From positions 2,969,001-3,033,000 of the forward strand of contig NZ_CP147518.1 of assembly GCF_037201965.1 (NCBI RefSeq): a stretch of DNA of 64,000 bases. The letters are read 5' to 3'. The notes under the pieces are model-generated. The model saw only the letters and a list, made by a program, of their open reading frames with translations, was not told the DNA's origin and ran no database searches. The position numbers were made by a program, and so were the translations under genes. The DNA comes from Spirosoma sp. SC4-14. GTDB lineage: Bacteria; Bacteroidota; Bacteroidia; Cytophagales; Spirosomataceae. The first letter of the stretch is position 1; each line of letters opens with the position of its first letter. Shown here in pieces: positions 33,106 to 43,901 of this stretch.

Positions 33106-33704
33106 TTGTCTCCGGCTATTTAGGATAATGCTGATAGGGTTTTCGGCCAGGTGTGGATTGTTCATGCCAGCTTTTGCCCATTGACTCATCAGGGTTGTTT
33201 TGTTTGGCTATAAATTGCTGAAAGACATAGAAGGAACTATCTTGAATAAGCAAGAAAGTAGAATTTAATTTTGGTTTATGCAGTAGAGGATGCTTTTAAG
33301 TTTTGGTAAATAAATAAAATAACATTTATTCTTTTATTTATCATGTGTTTTGGGTATTATTTGAGTATATATACTTATTTTTTAATGAAACATTTCTCAA
33401 TCATTAAAATTGCATTAATTGTACTTTTTGTATAGAATTTTTAATTTAGTATGAATAATATGTATTTTAGTATACAAGTTTAATGGCAGAGAATATGATA
33501 TATAATTTCAATAAAAAACTATTATAATCTATAAAAACCTAAAAATAGATAATATTTAGAGATTATATTTTGTATTGCACTTCGAAATTAAAAAGTAATA
33601 AAATTATAATTTTTTTAATAAGGTGCTTTGAATTAAAAAAGTGCGAACATACATTTGTAGGATACTGCCTTAAGTATTATAACCTAATCTGCTAAATCAG
33701 TTTT
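33106..33704. other. AT-rich leader region of the second susC-susD operon
   Basis: From about 33240 to 33660 the sequence becomes strongly AT-rich compared with its surroundings, with long runs of A and T. It contains no coding frame or hairpin I would defend. The susC promoter lies at its end (33627-33657). Such AT-rich tracts upstream of susC genes may bind nucleoid proteins or curve the DNA; this is inference. Confidence 0.6.
33627..33657 (+). promoter_or_regulatory. Bacteroidota-type promoter for susC-susD
   Basis: TTTG at 33627-33630 and TACATTTG at 33650-33657 are separated by exactly 19 bases. This matches the Bacteroidota sigma-ABfr consensus TTTG-N19-TAnnTTTG perfectly. Transcription would start near 33664, giving a leader of about 40 bases to the susC ATG. 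Confidence 0.85.
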
Positions 33705-36700
33705 ATGAGGAAAAATTTACTGTTGAGCCTCCTGTTGGTGTGCTCAACCTGGGCTTACACCTGGGCTCAGGGACGAACAATTACCGGTAAAGTGACATCT
33801 GCTGAAGATGGCACTTCAATACCGGGCGTATCGGTTGTTGTGAAGGGAACAACAACTGGGTCGGTCACCAATGGTGATGGTGGCTATTCGCTGGCTGTTC
33901 CGGCAAAAGGAACACTCGTATTTTCTTTTATCGGGATGCTGACGAAAGAGGTAGAAATCGGCGCTAATTCTGTCGTTAATGTCACAATGTCGACAGATAC
34001 GAAGCAATTGTCTGAAGTAGTTGTAACGGGGGTTGGGGTCGCTACCGATAAGCGGAAGATCGCTATTTCAGTAGAATCGGTTAGTTCGAAAGATTTGCCA
34101 CAAACCCCCTCGGCATCCGTCGATCAGGCATTGATCGGGAAAATTCCGGGCGCGCAGATTACCAGCCGGAGCGGAACGCCCGGTGCTGACGTAAACATTC
34201 TGCTGCGCGGTATCAACACCATCAATCGCGGAACGCAGCCGATGATTCTGATCGATGGAATTCAGATGGGGGCTACCAGCCTGCAAACCATCGATTTGAA
34301 TTCTATTGAGCGGATCGAGGTTGTGCAGGGGGCGGCTGCCGCTACCATTTACGGGGCGCAGGGTGCCAATGGCGTTATTCAGTTATTTACCAAGAAAGGT
34401 AAAAACGGGCAGTTGAACATCGACATTTCGTCCAGCCTTTCCAATAACACATACCTGAACGTTGGCGGATTGAGCAAAGCTAAATACCACGCGTTTGCTA
34501 CCGATGCCAGCAATAATATCATTGGTTCATCGGGGAAGCCCATTACGTATCTGACCGACTCCGGAATTTATTCGGAGAACGTACAGTATAACTCGACAGA
34601 TCCGACGGCTACCAACAGCAAGGCCTACGACGCCAACCTGCAGTATCACGATCACTTCGCTTATTTTTTCAAACCAGCCAACACGTTCAATAATAGCATT
34701 GCCATTTCGGGCGGTAGCCAGAAATCCGACTTTAGCCTGTCGGTCTCGAACAGCCACCAGGAAAGTAACATCATCAACAACGGATATTGGGACCGTAGCA
34801 ACCTCACAGCCAACATTGGTACACAACTGGCCAAAGGACTTACGCTGCGTTCGATCACACAGTTAGCTTATACCAAAAGCACCCTGAAAACCAGCGACCG
34901 GACTATTCTGTTCAGCATGTTGAATGCGTATCCGCTGGCCGATTTCTCGCTGACAACAACCGATGGTTCTATTCCGTACAACATGAACCAAACGATTGGG
35001 ATCAATGCATCGAACCCATCGTATCGGCAGGCGTATACCAACAATAATGACAACAAGGTCGATATTATTCAGAATGTTAACCTCAATTACAAGTTTCCGA
35101 AGTTCGTTGATCTGGATGCGAAATATGGGCTGAACTTTCAGACCCAAAACCGTGATCTGGAGTACCTGAACCAGTCTAACAATCAGAATATCAAATACTG
35201 GCAGAGTTTAGGGACGGCCACGTACATTTCGAACTATAATACCAACAACCAGGGCGAACTGGATAAGTATGCGAACAGTAAAATGTTTCAGAACTTCCTG
35301 GCAACGGCAACGGCAACGTTCGATTTTAAAGAAGATTTCGGTTCCAAACTGCCCATCAAAACGGTTACACAGGCTTCTTTCGATTATCGGAATACTACGG
35401 TTAAAGAGTATACGTCGGTTGCCCTGGGCTTGCCATCGGCTTTTTCGCCCTACAATGCGACAAACGGCTCTTCGTGGCGGGTTTATCGGGACTACAAAGA
35501 GCCATTTGTTACCTATGGTTATTTGATTAACCAGCGTTTAGAATACGGCGATTGGGTTGGTATTTCGGGAGGTTTCCGAAGCGATTTTTCGTCGGCGTTT
35601 GGGCAGGGTTCGAAACCATTTACGTTTCCCCGTGGCGATGCCTATGTCCGGTTGTCGGGGCTGAACTTCTGGCAAAAAAGCCCAATCAACGACATTCTGC
35701 CTGAACTGAAATTACGGGCGGCTTATGGTCAGGCGGGTATTCAGCCGCAGCCGTTTGATCGCTACGTAACCATTACACCAACCACCGTTGGGAACACCAC
35801 CGCTTTCTACTACGCAAATCAGCAGAGCAACCCAGCCCTGGGGGTAGAAGTATCGGAAGAACTCGAAATCGGGACCGATATGGTGTTCAGTCTGCTGAAA
35901 GGTACGAACTGGTTGAACGGAATTGCCCTGTCGGCTACCTACTGGGATCGGAAAACCAAAGATGCTATCTATCAGGTCGATGTAGCTCCTTCGGTTGGTC
36001 TGGGTAAACTAACAGACAACGCCTTTACCCTGGGTTCTAATGGGCTTCAGATGTCGTTGAATTCGACCGTTTACAATGGTTCAGACCTGAAATGGAACAC
36101 TACGGTGAACTTCGGTAAACAAAGCTCCAAAATTATTTCGGTTCGGGGCGATGCGCCCATCGTGGTAACATCGAATGCTGGTAGCACCAACTATGTCTTG
36201 AAGGCCGGTGAAAAAATCGGTCAGTTGTATGGCTACAAAACCATTCATGCCGTTGATGCGAAAGACCCCAATGGCAACTACTTTATCGCTCAGGCCGACC
36301 AGGAAAACTATACGCTGGCCAGCAATGGCTTTGTTGTGAACAAGGCAACGAAACAGCCGTACTTCACGGCCGACAAGTATAGTTTCGGTGATCCAAACCC
36401 GAAATTCAACATGTCGTTCATCAACGACTTTACCTACAAGAACTTCCTGACCTTTGGCTTTCAGTTCGACTGGGTTGAGGGAAACCACCTCTACAACCAG
36501 ACCAAAGAGTGGATGTACCGCGATGGTATCCACAGCGACTACGCCAATCCATTCACAATTGATGGCCAAACCGGTGCCTGGACCGCTTTCTACCGTGGAG
36601 TATATGCACAGCGCACAGCCAATGGTACCAAAGATTATTTCTACGAAGATGCGTCGTTTCTGCGCCTGAGAAACATTTCGCTGGGTGTTGATTTTGCGCG

Positions 36701-36896
36701 ACTGTTCAAAATTCCGGCTACCAAAAAACTCCAGCTTGTGCTTTCTGGACGGAATATCTGGACACTAACCAAGTATACGGGCTTCGATCCGGAAATTAGT
36801 TCTGGCACGTCCAACTCGGCCTGGGATAGAGGAACCGACCACAGCACGATGCCAAACTTTAAGTCGTATCAGGCTACGCTGAACATTGGATTTTAA
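33705..36896 (+). CDS. SusC/RagA-type TonB-linked outer membrane protein
   Basis: This 1063-residue protein is a complete outer-membrane nutrient channel. Residues 1-21 are a signal peptide. A carboxypeptidase-regulatory-like domain follows (TITGKVTSAEDGTSIPGVSVVVKGT, about 24-105), then the TonB box and plug with VVVTGVGVATDKRK, ITSRSGTPGADVNILLRG and ERIEVVQGAAAATIYGAQGA, and then the 22-strand barrel. It ends with phenylalanine (NIGF). susD follows after 27 bases. The substrate cannot be deduced because no glycosidase or other catabolic gene adjoins the pair. The region is expressed from the promoter at 33627-33657. Confidence 0.96.
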   Translation: MRKNLLLSLLLVCSTWAYTWAQGRTITGKVTSAEDGTSIPGVSVVVKGTTTGSVTNGDGGYSLAVPAKGTLVFSFIGMLTKEVEIGANSVVNVTMSTDTKQLSEVVVTGVGVATDKRKIAISVESVSSKDLPQTPSASVDQALIGKIPGAQITSRSGTPGADVNILLRGINTINRGTQPMILIDGIQMGATSLQTIDLNSIERIEVVQGAAAATIYGAQGANGVIQLFTKKGKNGQLNIDISSSLSNNTYLNVGGLSKAKYHAFATDASNNIIGSSGKPITYLTDSGIYSENVQYNSTDPTATNSKAYDANLQYHDHFAYFFKPANTFNNSIAISGGSQKSDFSLSVSNSHQESNIINNGYWDRSNLTANIGTQLAKGLTLRSITQLAYTKSTLKTSDRTILFSMLNAYPLADFSLTTTDGSIPYNMNQTIGINASNPSYRQAYTNNNDNKVDIIQNVNLNYKFPKFVDLDAKYGLNFQTQNRDLEYLNQSNNQNIKYWQSLGTATYISNYNTNNQGELDKYANSKMFQNFLATATATFDFKEDFGSKLPIKTVTQASFDYRNTTVKEYTSVALGLPSAFSPYNATNGSSWRVYRDYKEPFVTYGYLINQRLEYGDWVGISGGFRSDFSSAFGQGSKPFTFPRGDAYVRLSGLNFWQKSPINDILPELKLRAAYGQAGIQPQPFDRYVTITPTTVGNTTAFYYANQQSNPALGVEVSEELEIGTDMVFSLLKGTNWLNGIALSATYWDRKTKDAIYQVDVAPSVGLGKLTDNAFTLGSNGLQMSLNSTVYNGSDLKWNTTVNFGKQSSKIISVRGDAPIVVTSNAGSTNYVLKAGEKIGQLYGYKTIHAVDAKDPNGNYFIAQADQENYTLASNGFVVNKATKQPYFTADKYSFGDPNPKFNMSFINDFTYKNFLTFGFQFDWVEGNHLYNQTKEWMYRDGIHSDYANPFTIDGQTGAWTAFYRGVYAQRTANGTKDYFYEDASFLRLRNISLGVDFARLFKIPATKKLQLVLSGRNIWTLTKYTGFDPEISSGTSNSAWDRGTDHSTMPNFKSYQATLNIGF

Positions 36897-36923
36897 GTAG
36901 CCCATCTTCAAAAAAACTGACTC

Positions 36924-38576
36924 ATGAATAAGTTAAAAATACTTGCCTTAGCACTGGCTTTTTCCGGGTTTATGGCATCCTGCAAAGATCAGTTGGATGT
37001 TCAGAACCCTAACCAGCCTTCGTCGCCAGCCCTGAAAACCGAATCTGGATTGATTTCCTTTGGCGAAGGTTTTTACGTCACGGGCTTCAAAGATGTGAAG
37101 TACTACGATGGCGTTCCGGGCTATTTCTGGTCGGGGGCCATTGGCAACCACGAACTGATGGGCGACGTAATTGGGACCGACATTGCCAACGTTTTCATCA
37201 ACCAGATCGGTTGCCCAAATCAGGTGACGCTCGATGATGGTACCGTAGTGGCCAATCCGAATTCGCCAAGTAAACAGATTGATTTTCTGCGTATTACGGC
37301 CAATGTGAACTCGACAGGTTATCAGAACTCGACCTACTACGAATGGGCGTATATGTATAACCTGAACAATGCTGCCAACACCATTCTGACCAACGTTGAT
37401 GGAGTGACGTTTACGGGCGATGCCGAAACGAAAAAAGGTGTTCTGAAAGCCTGGTCTTACTGGTGGAAAGGCTATGCCTATTCGCGGATTGGTTCCATGT
37501 ATTATGCCGGTATCATCAATGATAAGGCTAATGGCGAAACCCTGAACGGCACAAACGGTAATTATGTCTCGAAAGAAACTATGATTACCGAAGCAAACAA
37601 AAACCTTGATGCAGCAGCACAGATTCTGAGCGGTTTAACGGTAAATGCCGATTATACGGCAACCATGCAGGGGCTGATTCCGAGCTTTAACCGGGTTGGT
37701 AAAGGTGGTGTGTTGTCGCCAGCCATGTGGCAGCGTAGCATCAACACCATGAAAGCCCGCAATATCCTGGTCAATACACGTACCAGCGATATGACGGCTG
37801 CACAATGGGCCGATATTCTGACCCTGACTACCAATGGTGTGCAGGCTTCAGATCTCGTTTTTACGGGCCGTTCGAATACTACCGGCGATTTCCTGTCGCC
37901 AACAACGGGTACGGTTTCGGGGAAAACAACGGGCGCCAGCAATACCTATAAAATTTCTGAACGGTTGATTCAGGACTTCAAACCGGGCGATTTGCGGCTG
38001 TCGAACAATTTCGCGAAACGAAGCTCGCCCTACATTGGTGAAACATCGCGGGGCAATGCCTTCTTTACGCGCTGGACTTTAATAAACCGGGGTGCTGCCG
38101 GGTCGGAAGGATTGGCATCAGTTATCACCTATTCGAATACGAATGCGGGTGGCTACGAACTCTACATGGCCAGTTCGTATGAAGAAAACCAGTTGATGAA
38201 AGCCGAAGCATTGATCAATACCGGTAAAATTGAAGAGGGGCTGGCCTTAATCGACGAAGTTCGTAAGGCTCAGGGCGCTGGTCTGGCGGCAGTTGCCGGA
38301 ACCAATCTAACGCTTGCTCAGGCAAAAGAAGAACTTCGCAGCGAGCGTCGCGTTGGGTTATTGTTCCGTGCTTTATCGTTCTACGATATGCGTCGCTGGG
38401 GTTTGCTCGAAACGGGCCGTAAGAATGCCGTTGCCCTTAGCCGTACGGGTGTGGTCAGTACCAATGCTACCATCACCTATGGGTATCTCGACTATTGGGA
38501 TGTTCCCGACAACGAGATTGCATATAACCCTCCTCTTAGCGGTAGCGCACCAACTACCAATCCGAAAACAAATTAG
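36924..38576 (+). CDS. SusD/RagB-family nutrient-binding lipoprotein
   Basis: This 550-residue lipoprotein has lipobox FMASC (Cys20) and forms the lid of the SusC channel upstream. It has the RagB/SusD shape: an N-terminal helix region with LNVQNPNQP-like opening (LDVQNPNQPSSPAL), several TPR-type helices, and a C-terminal domain with EENQLMKAEALINTGKIEEGLALIDEVR followed by ELRSERRVGLLFRALSFYDMRRWG, which is the typical SusD C-terminal signature. It ends before a terminator at 38591-38633. Confidence 0.95.
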   Translation: MNKLKILALALAFSGFMASCKDQLDVQNPNQPSSPALKTESGLISFGEGFYVTGFKDVKYYDGVPGYFWSGAIGNHELMGDVIGTDIANVFINQIGCPNQVTLDDGTVVANPNSPSKQIDFLRITANVNSTGYQNSTYYEWAYMYNLNNAANTILTNVDGVTFTGDAETKKGVLKAWSYWWKGYAYSRIGSMYYAGIINDKANGETLNGTNGNYVSKETMITEANKNLDAAAQILSGLTVNADYTATMQGLIPSFNRVGKGGVLSPAMWQRSINTMKARNILVNTRTSDMTAAQWADILTLTTNGVQASDLVFTGRSNTTGDFLSPTTGTVSGKTTGASNTYKISERLIQDFKPGDLRLSNNFAKRSSPYIGETSRGNAFFTRWTLINRGAAGSEGLASVITYSNTNAGGYELYMASSYEENQLMKAEALINTGKIEEGLALIDEVRKAQGAGLAAVAGTNLTLAQAKEELRSERRVGLLFRALSFYDMRRWGLLETGRKNAVALSRTGVVSTNATITYGYLDYWDVPDNEIAYNPPLSGSAPTTNPKTN

Positions 38577-38590
38577 CTAGGTTAGTAGGT

Positions 38591-38633
38591 AAAAAGCCCG
38601 GTCGTAGCCATCTGCTTGATGACCGGGCTTTTT
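38591..38633 (+). terminator. Intrinsic terminator of the susC-susD operon
   Basis: AAAAAGCCCGGTC at 38591-38603 pairs perfectly with GACCGGGCTTTTT at 38621-38633, so the 3' arm itself provides a U-tract. It lies 15 bases after susD and before the rnpB promoter. Confidence 0.88.
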
Positions 38634-38656
38634 CTATTACGAAGAGTGACAATATT

Positions 38657-38687
38657 CTTGAGAAACCCACCGTATGCCCTATCTTTG
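38657..38687 (+). promoter_or_regulatory. Promoter of rnpB
   Basis: TATCTTTG at 38680-38687 is a full -7 match, and CTTG at 38657-38660 lies at the ideal 19-base spacing as a near match to the -33 TTTG. The predicted start near 38693 fits the 5' end of the RNase P RNA. Confidence 0.8.
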
Positions 38688-38696
38688 TACTCCCTA

Positions 38697-39158
38697 GACA
38701 ACCCAGGCTGGCTTATCGCGTCTGAGCAATTAGGCGAGGAAAGTCCGGGCAGCATAGAGCACCCTACTTCCTAACGGGAAGGCAACCGGCTGGGAACGGC
38801 CGTTTGACAGACAGGGCAACAGAAAACATACCGCCGTGGTTAGTGTAGAGTGAAAAATAAAGAATAACTAGTCCGTAATTTATTCTTCATTTTTCACTCT
38901 ACACTAACCACGGTAAGGGCGAACCGGTGGGGTAAGAGCCTACCGCCCAGTGGGCGACCAGTGGGGCACGGTAACCCTTAGGGGCTGAAAGACCAAATAA
39001 GCATCGGACGTGCGGCTGCTCGTCGCCAGCGGCCCGCAAGGGCCAACACCGATGCGGGTAGGTCGAACGAGGTGTCGGGTGATCGGCATCCCAGATAAAT
39101 GATAAGCCATTTCGTCGCCGACGAGAGGACAGAACCCGGCTTATAGGTCTGGGTTGAA
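38697..39158 (+). ncRNA. rnpB: RNase P RNA, bacterial type A, with extended hairpin
   Basis: This is the catalytic RNA of RNase P, which trims the 5' ends of tRNA precursors. The 5' universal core GAGGAAAGTCCGGGC is at about 38735-38750, the conserved GGCAACAGAAAACATACCGCC at about 38815-38835, GGGTAAGAGCCTACCGCC in the middle, and the 3' core GGACAGAACCCGGCTTATAG at about 39127-39146. Helix P1 is CAACCCAG (38699-38706) with CTGGGTTG (39149-39156), which sets the ends to within a few bases. At the position of helix P12 an almost perfect 34-bp hairpin (38834-38913) is inserted, far longer than in E. coli. A TATCTTTG promoter precedes it. Confidence 0.95.
38834..38913 (+). repeat. 34-bp hairpin inside rnpB (P12 position)
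   Basis: Arm 38834-38867 pairs with 38880-38913 at 33 of 34 positions around a 12-base loop. The base of the stem (CCGTGGTTAG) belongs to the RNase P core context, while the distal part is AT-rich. In the aligned E. coli RNA this place holds a short P12 helix. Confidence 0.85.
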
Positions 39159-39176
39159 TAGGGGTTTTTCAGATTG

Positions 39177-39980
39177 TTAAATACGCGATGGGGCAACGCC
39201 ATATTCTTTTTTGAAGGCAAACGAGAAATGCGACAGGTCTTCGAAGCCTAATTCGAGGTAAACATCGGAGGGCGAACGACCTTTTTCCTTAATCAGGTAA
39301 TAAGCTTCCTGGAGCCGCCGATGCAAAAGCCAGCGACTTGGCGAGCTGTGAAAAATCTTCTCAAAATCACGTTTGAATGTTGCCAGACTTCGGCCCGTCA
39401 GATAGGCAAAGCGTTTCAGTTCGACATTGAAATGAAAGTTCTTATTCATAAAAGCTTCCAGATCTAGTTTTCCTGGATCGGTGAAATCGAAAAGAATATC
39501 GCTCAGTTCAGGGTTACACTGAAGCAGAAGTAAAACGGCTTCCCGACGTTTTAGCGCCAGCAACGGCTCGTTGCCAGCCTGCTCCAGTTGCTGGTAGGGT
39601 TGCAGTGAAGTAATGTAGTTTTGATAAAGCGCGTTTGGCGTGAGAGTGAGTATCGAATCGCCATCGACGTGTTGCGCTGATTTATAGCCGTATTCCAGGC
39701 TGATTGACCGGAGCGTATCCTGGTCAAGATATACCGACAACGACTTGAACTCCCCATGTTGGGGGGGGATCTTCACGAATTTAATTAACTGGTTTCGGCG
39801 GCTGAACCGGAAGTCACCCTCTCGAAGCGTATAGGCTTTATGCCCATCGTTTATGAGAAGTGTTCCCGAAATCTGGTAGCTGAAAATATGTTCCGGTACA
39901 AACTGTTCGCCTTCCCGGCTGCGGGTGTAATAGCAGGAGTAGGCAATTTGCGGTAGTTTTTTTTCTTCCCGAACAACCAT
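39177..39980 (-). CDS. AraC-family transcriptional regulator
   Basis: This 267-residue regulator starts at the ATG at 39980; the longer frame would need a TTG at 40010. The N-terminal domain (about 10-150) has the cupin-like pattern GTLLINDGHKAYTLREGDFRF seen in EutR/ExsA-like AraC proteins. The C-terminal DNA-binding domain contains FAYLTGRSLATFKRDFEKIF and SPSDVYLELGFEDLSHFSFAFKKEYGVAPSR. The SDR gene lies upstream on the same strand, with a strong terminator between them, so the regulator has its own promoter. The 16-bp direct repeats upstream of the SDR gene are a plausible target. Confidence 0.9.
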   Translation of the reverse strand: MVVREEKKLPQIAYSCYYTRSREGEQFVPEHIFSYQISGTLLINDGHKAYTLREGDFRFSRRNQLIKFVKIPPQHGEFKSLSVYLDQDTLRSISLEYGYKSAQHVDGDSILTLTPNALYQNYITSLQPYQQLEQAGNEPLLALKRREAVLLLLQCNPELSDILFDFTDPGKLDLEAFMNKNFHFNVELKRFAYLTGRSLATFKRDFEKIFHSSPSRWLLHRRLQEAYYLIKEKGRSPSDVYLELGFEDLSHFSFAFKKEYGVAPSRI

Positions 39981-40056
39981 AACATTCCAAATATAAAGGT
40001 ATTGTAACAAACTGGCTTTGGGTCACAGACAAAAGTCAGACGAAATAACTGTATAA

Positions 40057-40097
40057 CCGTTCGTTAGGCAAACCAATCAGGTTTGCCTAACGAACGG
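40057..40097. terminator. Perfect 18-bp hairpin after the SDR gene
   Basis: CCGTTCGTTAGGCAAACC at 40057-40074 is fully complementary to 40080-40097, with a 5-base loop AATCA. It lies 20 bases beyond the SDR stop codon on the minus strand and 77 bases upstream of the AraC gene start. Confidence 0.78.
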
Positions 40098-40117
40098 CTG
40101 CCAGAGATAAAATTTGC

Positions 40118-40996
40118 TTATGCTTTTAGAAACGATTTGCCCAGCTCGGTTTCAAAGAAACTGGTAGCTTCGTCGTGGTCGGTGGAGAGGCTTACAGGGA
40201 GCCATTTTTCCAGTTCCGCTTTCCGGAGCGCATCGGCATGTTGCAGAAAACCAACGGCTTCGCTACCCAGAACCAGATGAACGGGTGGTTCGGGGTGGTA
40301 GGCCAGATCGACCATCACCTTCGCTGCTTTTGCCGGATCACCTACCGGTACAAAGTTGCCTCCCTTGAAAAATTCGGCACGCTGGTCGACGGTCGTTTCG
40401 TAGCCTTCTAAAGCGGGGGCATAGCTCATGGAGTCGCCCGCCCAGTCGGTTCGGAAACCACCGGGTTCTACAGAAGTAACAAAAATTCCCAACGGAGCCA
40501 CTTCTTTTGCCAGCGCTTCCGTAAAACCACCCAGCCCAAATTTGGCCGCCTGATACATGGTGAGTCCGGCATTGCCGACCCGGCCACCGACCGAACTGAT
40601 CTGCAAAATACGCCCTGACCGTTGTTTACGCATGTAGGGCAAAACCGCACGGGTTAGTTCGATAGGGGCGAACAGATTTGTCTCCAATTGAGTCCGAACT
40701 TGTTCGTCGGTAAACGCTTCGGCTGCTCCCGTAATGCCAAAACCTGCATTGTTGACCAGCACATCGATTTTTCCAAAGTGTTGAATTGTCTGCTCAACGG
40801 CCGCCCGTATCTGCCCATTGTCGGTTACGTCGAGTTGAAGGGGAAGGATCTGATCGGGGTATTTTTCGACCAGATCGGTTAACTGTTCGGGTTTGCGGGC
40901 CGTTGCGGCAACCTGATCGCCTTTGCTCAGGACTGCTTCGGTTAGGCTTCGCCCTAACCCACGGGAACTTCCGGTAATAAACCAAACTTTTGCCAT
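40118..40996 (-). CDS. Short-chain dehydrogenase/reductase
   Basis: This 292-residue oxidoreductase starts at the ATG at 40996 (MAKVWFITGSSRGLGRSL); an upstream TTG would only add eight residues. The NAD(P) loop is TGSSRGLGR, the NNAG motif is VLVNNAGFGITG, the catalytic Ser is in LQISSVGGRVGN and the catalytic Tyr-Lys pair in MYQAAKFGLGG. It belongs to the classical SDR group used by many regulator-linked operons. The substrate is unknown. The AraC-type regulator encoded downstream and the direct repeats at 41047-41085 suggest that it is inducible. Confidence 0.92.
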   Translation of the reverse strand: MAKVWFITGSSRGLGRSLTEAVLSKGDQVAATARKPEQLTDLVEKYPDQILPLQLDVTDNGQIRAAVEQTIQHFGKIDVLVNNAGFGITGAAEAFTDEQVRTQLETNLFAPIELTRAVLPYMRKQRSGRILQISSVGGRVGNAGLTMYQAAKFGLGGFTEALAKEVAPLGIFVTSVEPGGFRTDWAGDSMSYAPALEGYETTVDQRAEFFKGGNFVPVGDPAKAAKVMVDLAYHPEPPVHLVLGSEAVGFLQHADALRKAELEKWLPVSLSTDHDEATSFFETELGKSFLKA

Positions 40997-41046
40997 TTCT
41001 ATGAATTTTTGTTTTGACAAAGGTCGTGGCTATAAAGCCGGTCGGC

Positions 41047-41085
41047 TTTGTTGAAACGCTCAAAGTTGGTTTGTTGAAACGCTCA
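41047..41085 (-). promoter_or_regulatory. 16-bp direct repeats, candidate AraC-type operator
   Basis: TTTGTTGAAACGCTCA occurs at 41047-41062 and again, identically, at 41070-41085, a period of 23 bases or about two helical turns. The pair lies 51-89 bases upstream of the SDR start. AraC-family activators typically bind two direct half-sites on one DNA face at this kind of spacing, and such a regulator is encoded next to the SDR gene. Confidence 0.55.
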
Positions 41086-43270
<2,185 letters not shown>

Positions 43271-43279
43271 TCGAACGCT

Positions 43280-43600
43280 ATGAAAAACGCGGATAAGCAG
43301 TCGTCGTTTGCGCAGGAAGTCGACGGGAAAGCGCAACGGAAAGCCAGGGCTAAAGGGCAGTCGGCCAATCGGATCTGGGCGGGGCTGGGTTTATTTGGCA
43401 TCATTGGCTGGTCGGTGGTTGTGCCTACGTTGCTTGGGGCTATTGTTGGCCGGTGGCTGGATGTTCATTACCCGGCAAAATATGCCTGGACACTAACGTT
43501 TTTGGTGGCTGGATTACTGATGGGGTGCCTGAATGCCTGGTACTGGGTTTCGAAAGAAAATGATGAAATAAATCGGCTAAACAATCATAAAGATGAATGA
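43280..43600 (+). CDS. atpQ: N-ATPase AtpQ (AtpI-like) membrane protein
   Basis: This 106-residue protein has two transmembrane helices (about 34-55 and 68-90) with a charged N-terminal tail of about 30 residues. It resembles the AtpI/ATPase_gene1 family: GIIGWSVVVPTLLGAIVGRWLD and YAWTLTFLVAGLLMGCLNAWYWV. In N-ATPase operons this position holds AtpQ, thought to help c-ring assembly or ion supply. It overlaps atpR by 8 bases. Confidence 0.85.
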   Translation: MKNADKQSSFAQEVDGKAQRKARAKGQSANRIWAGLGLFGIIGWSVVVPTLLGAIVGRWLDVHYPAKYAWTLTFLVAGLLMGCLNAWYWVSKENDEINRLNNHKDE

Positions 43601-43901
43601 GATTCTGACCTTACTGCTGGTTGGGGTGGGTGGCGTTGCGCTGGGACTTGTTTTTTACGGAGGCCTTTGGTTCACCGTACGGAAAGGACTTTCATCGACC
43701 CAGCCTGTGCTTTGGTTTCCGCTCAGTTTACTCGTTCGCCTTGGTGTGACGGCTGCCGGGTTCTACTGGCTTGCTGCCGGACATTGGGAGAATGTGCTGA
43801 GTTGCCTGGGCGGATTTATGCTGGCTCGGTTGCTGGTAACTCAGCTTACCCGCCGATGGGATAATCGGAACCTGATTCGGGAAAGTGAGGTGGCTCCATG
43901 A
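43593..43901 (+). CDS. atpR: N-ATPase AtpR membrane protein
   Basis: This 102-residue protein has three hydrophobic helices and corresponds to AtpR (PF12966), a protein found only with N-ATPases. Arginines lie within or at the edges of membrane segments: LLVRLGVTAAGFYWL and MLARLLVTQLTRRW. They have been proposed to pair with the c-subunit glutamates during assembly. It overlaps atpB by 4 bases. Its presence is the strongest single marker that this operon is not a conventional F-ATPase. Confidence 0.88.
   Translation: MNEILTLLLVGVGGVALGLVFYGGLWFTVRKGLSSTQPVLWFPLSLLVRLGVTAAGFYWLAAGHWENVLSCLGGFMLARLLVTQLTRRWDNRNLIRESEVAP

Noticed and set aside
38640..39200. Protein-coding frames over the rnpB region (for example 38978-39220 minus)
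   Set aside because: The conserved RNase P RNA cores and the P1 pairing explain the region; the frames are incidental.
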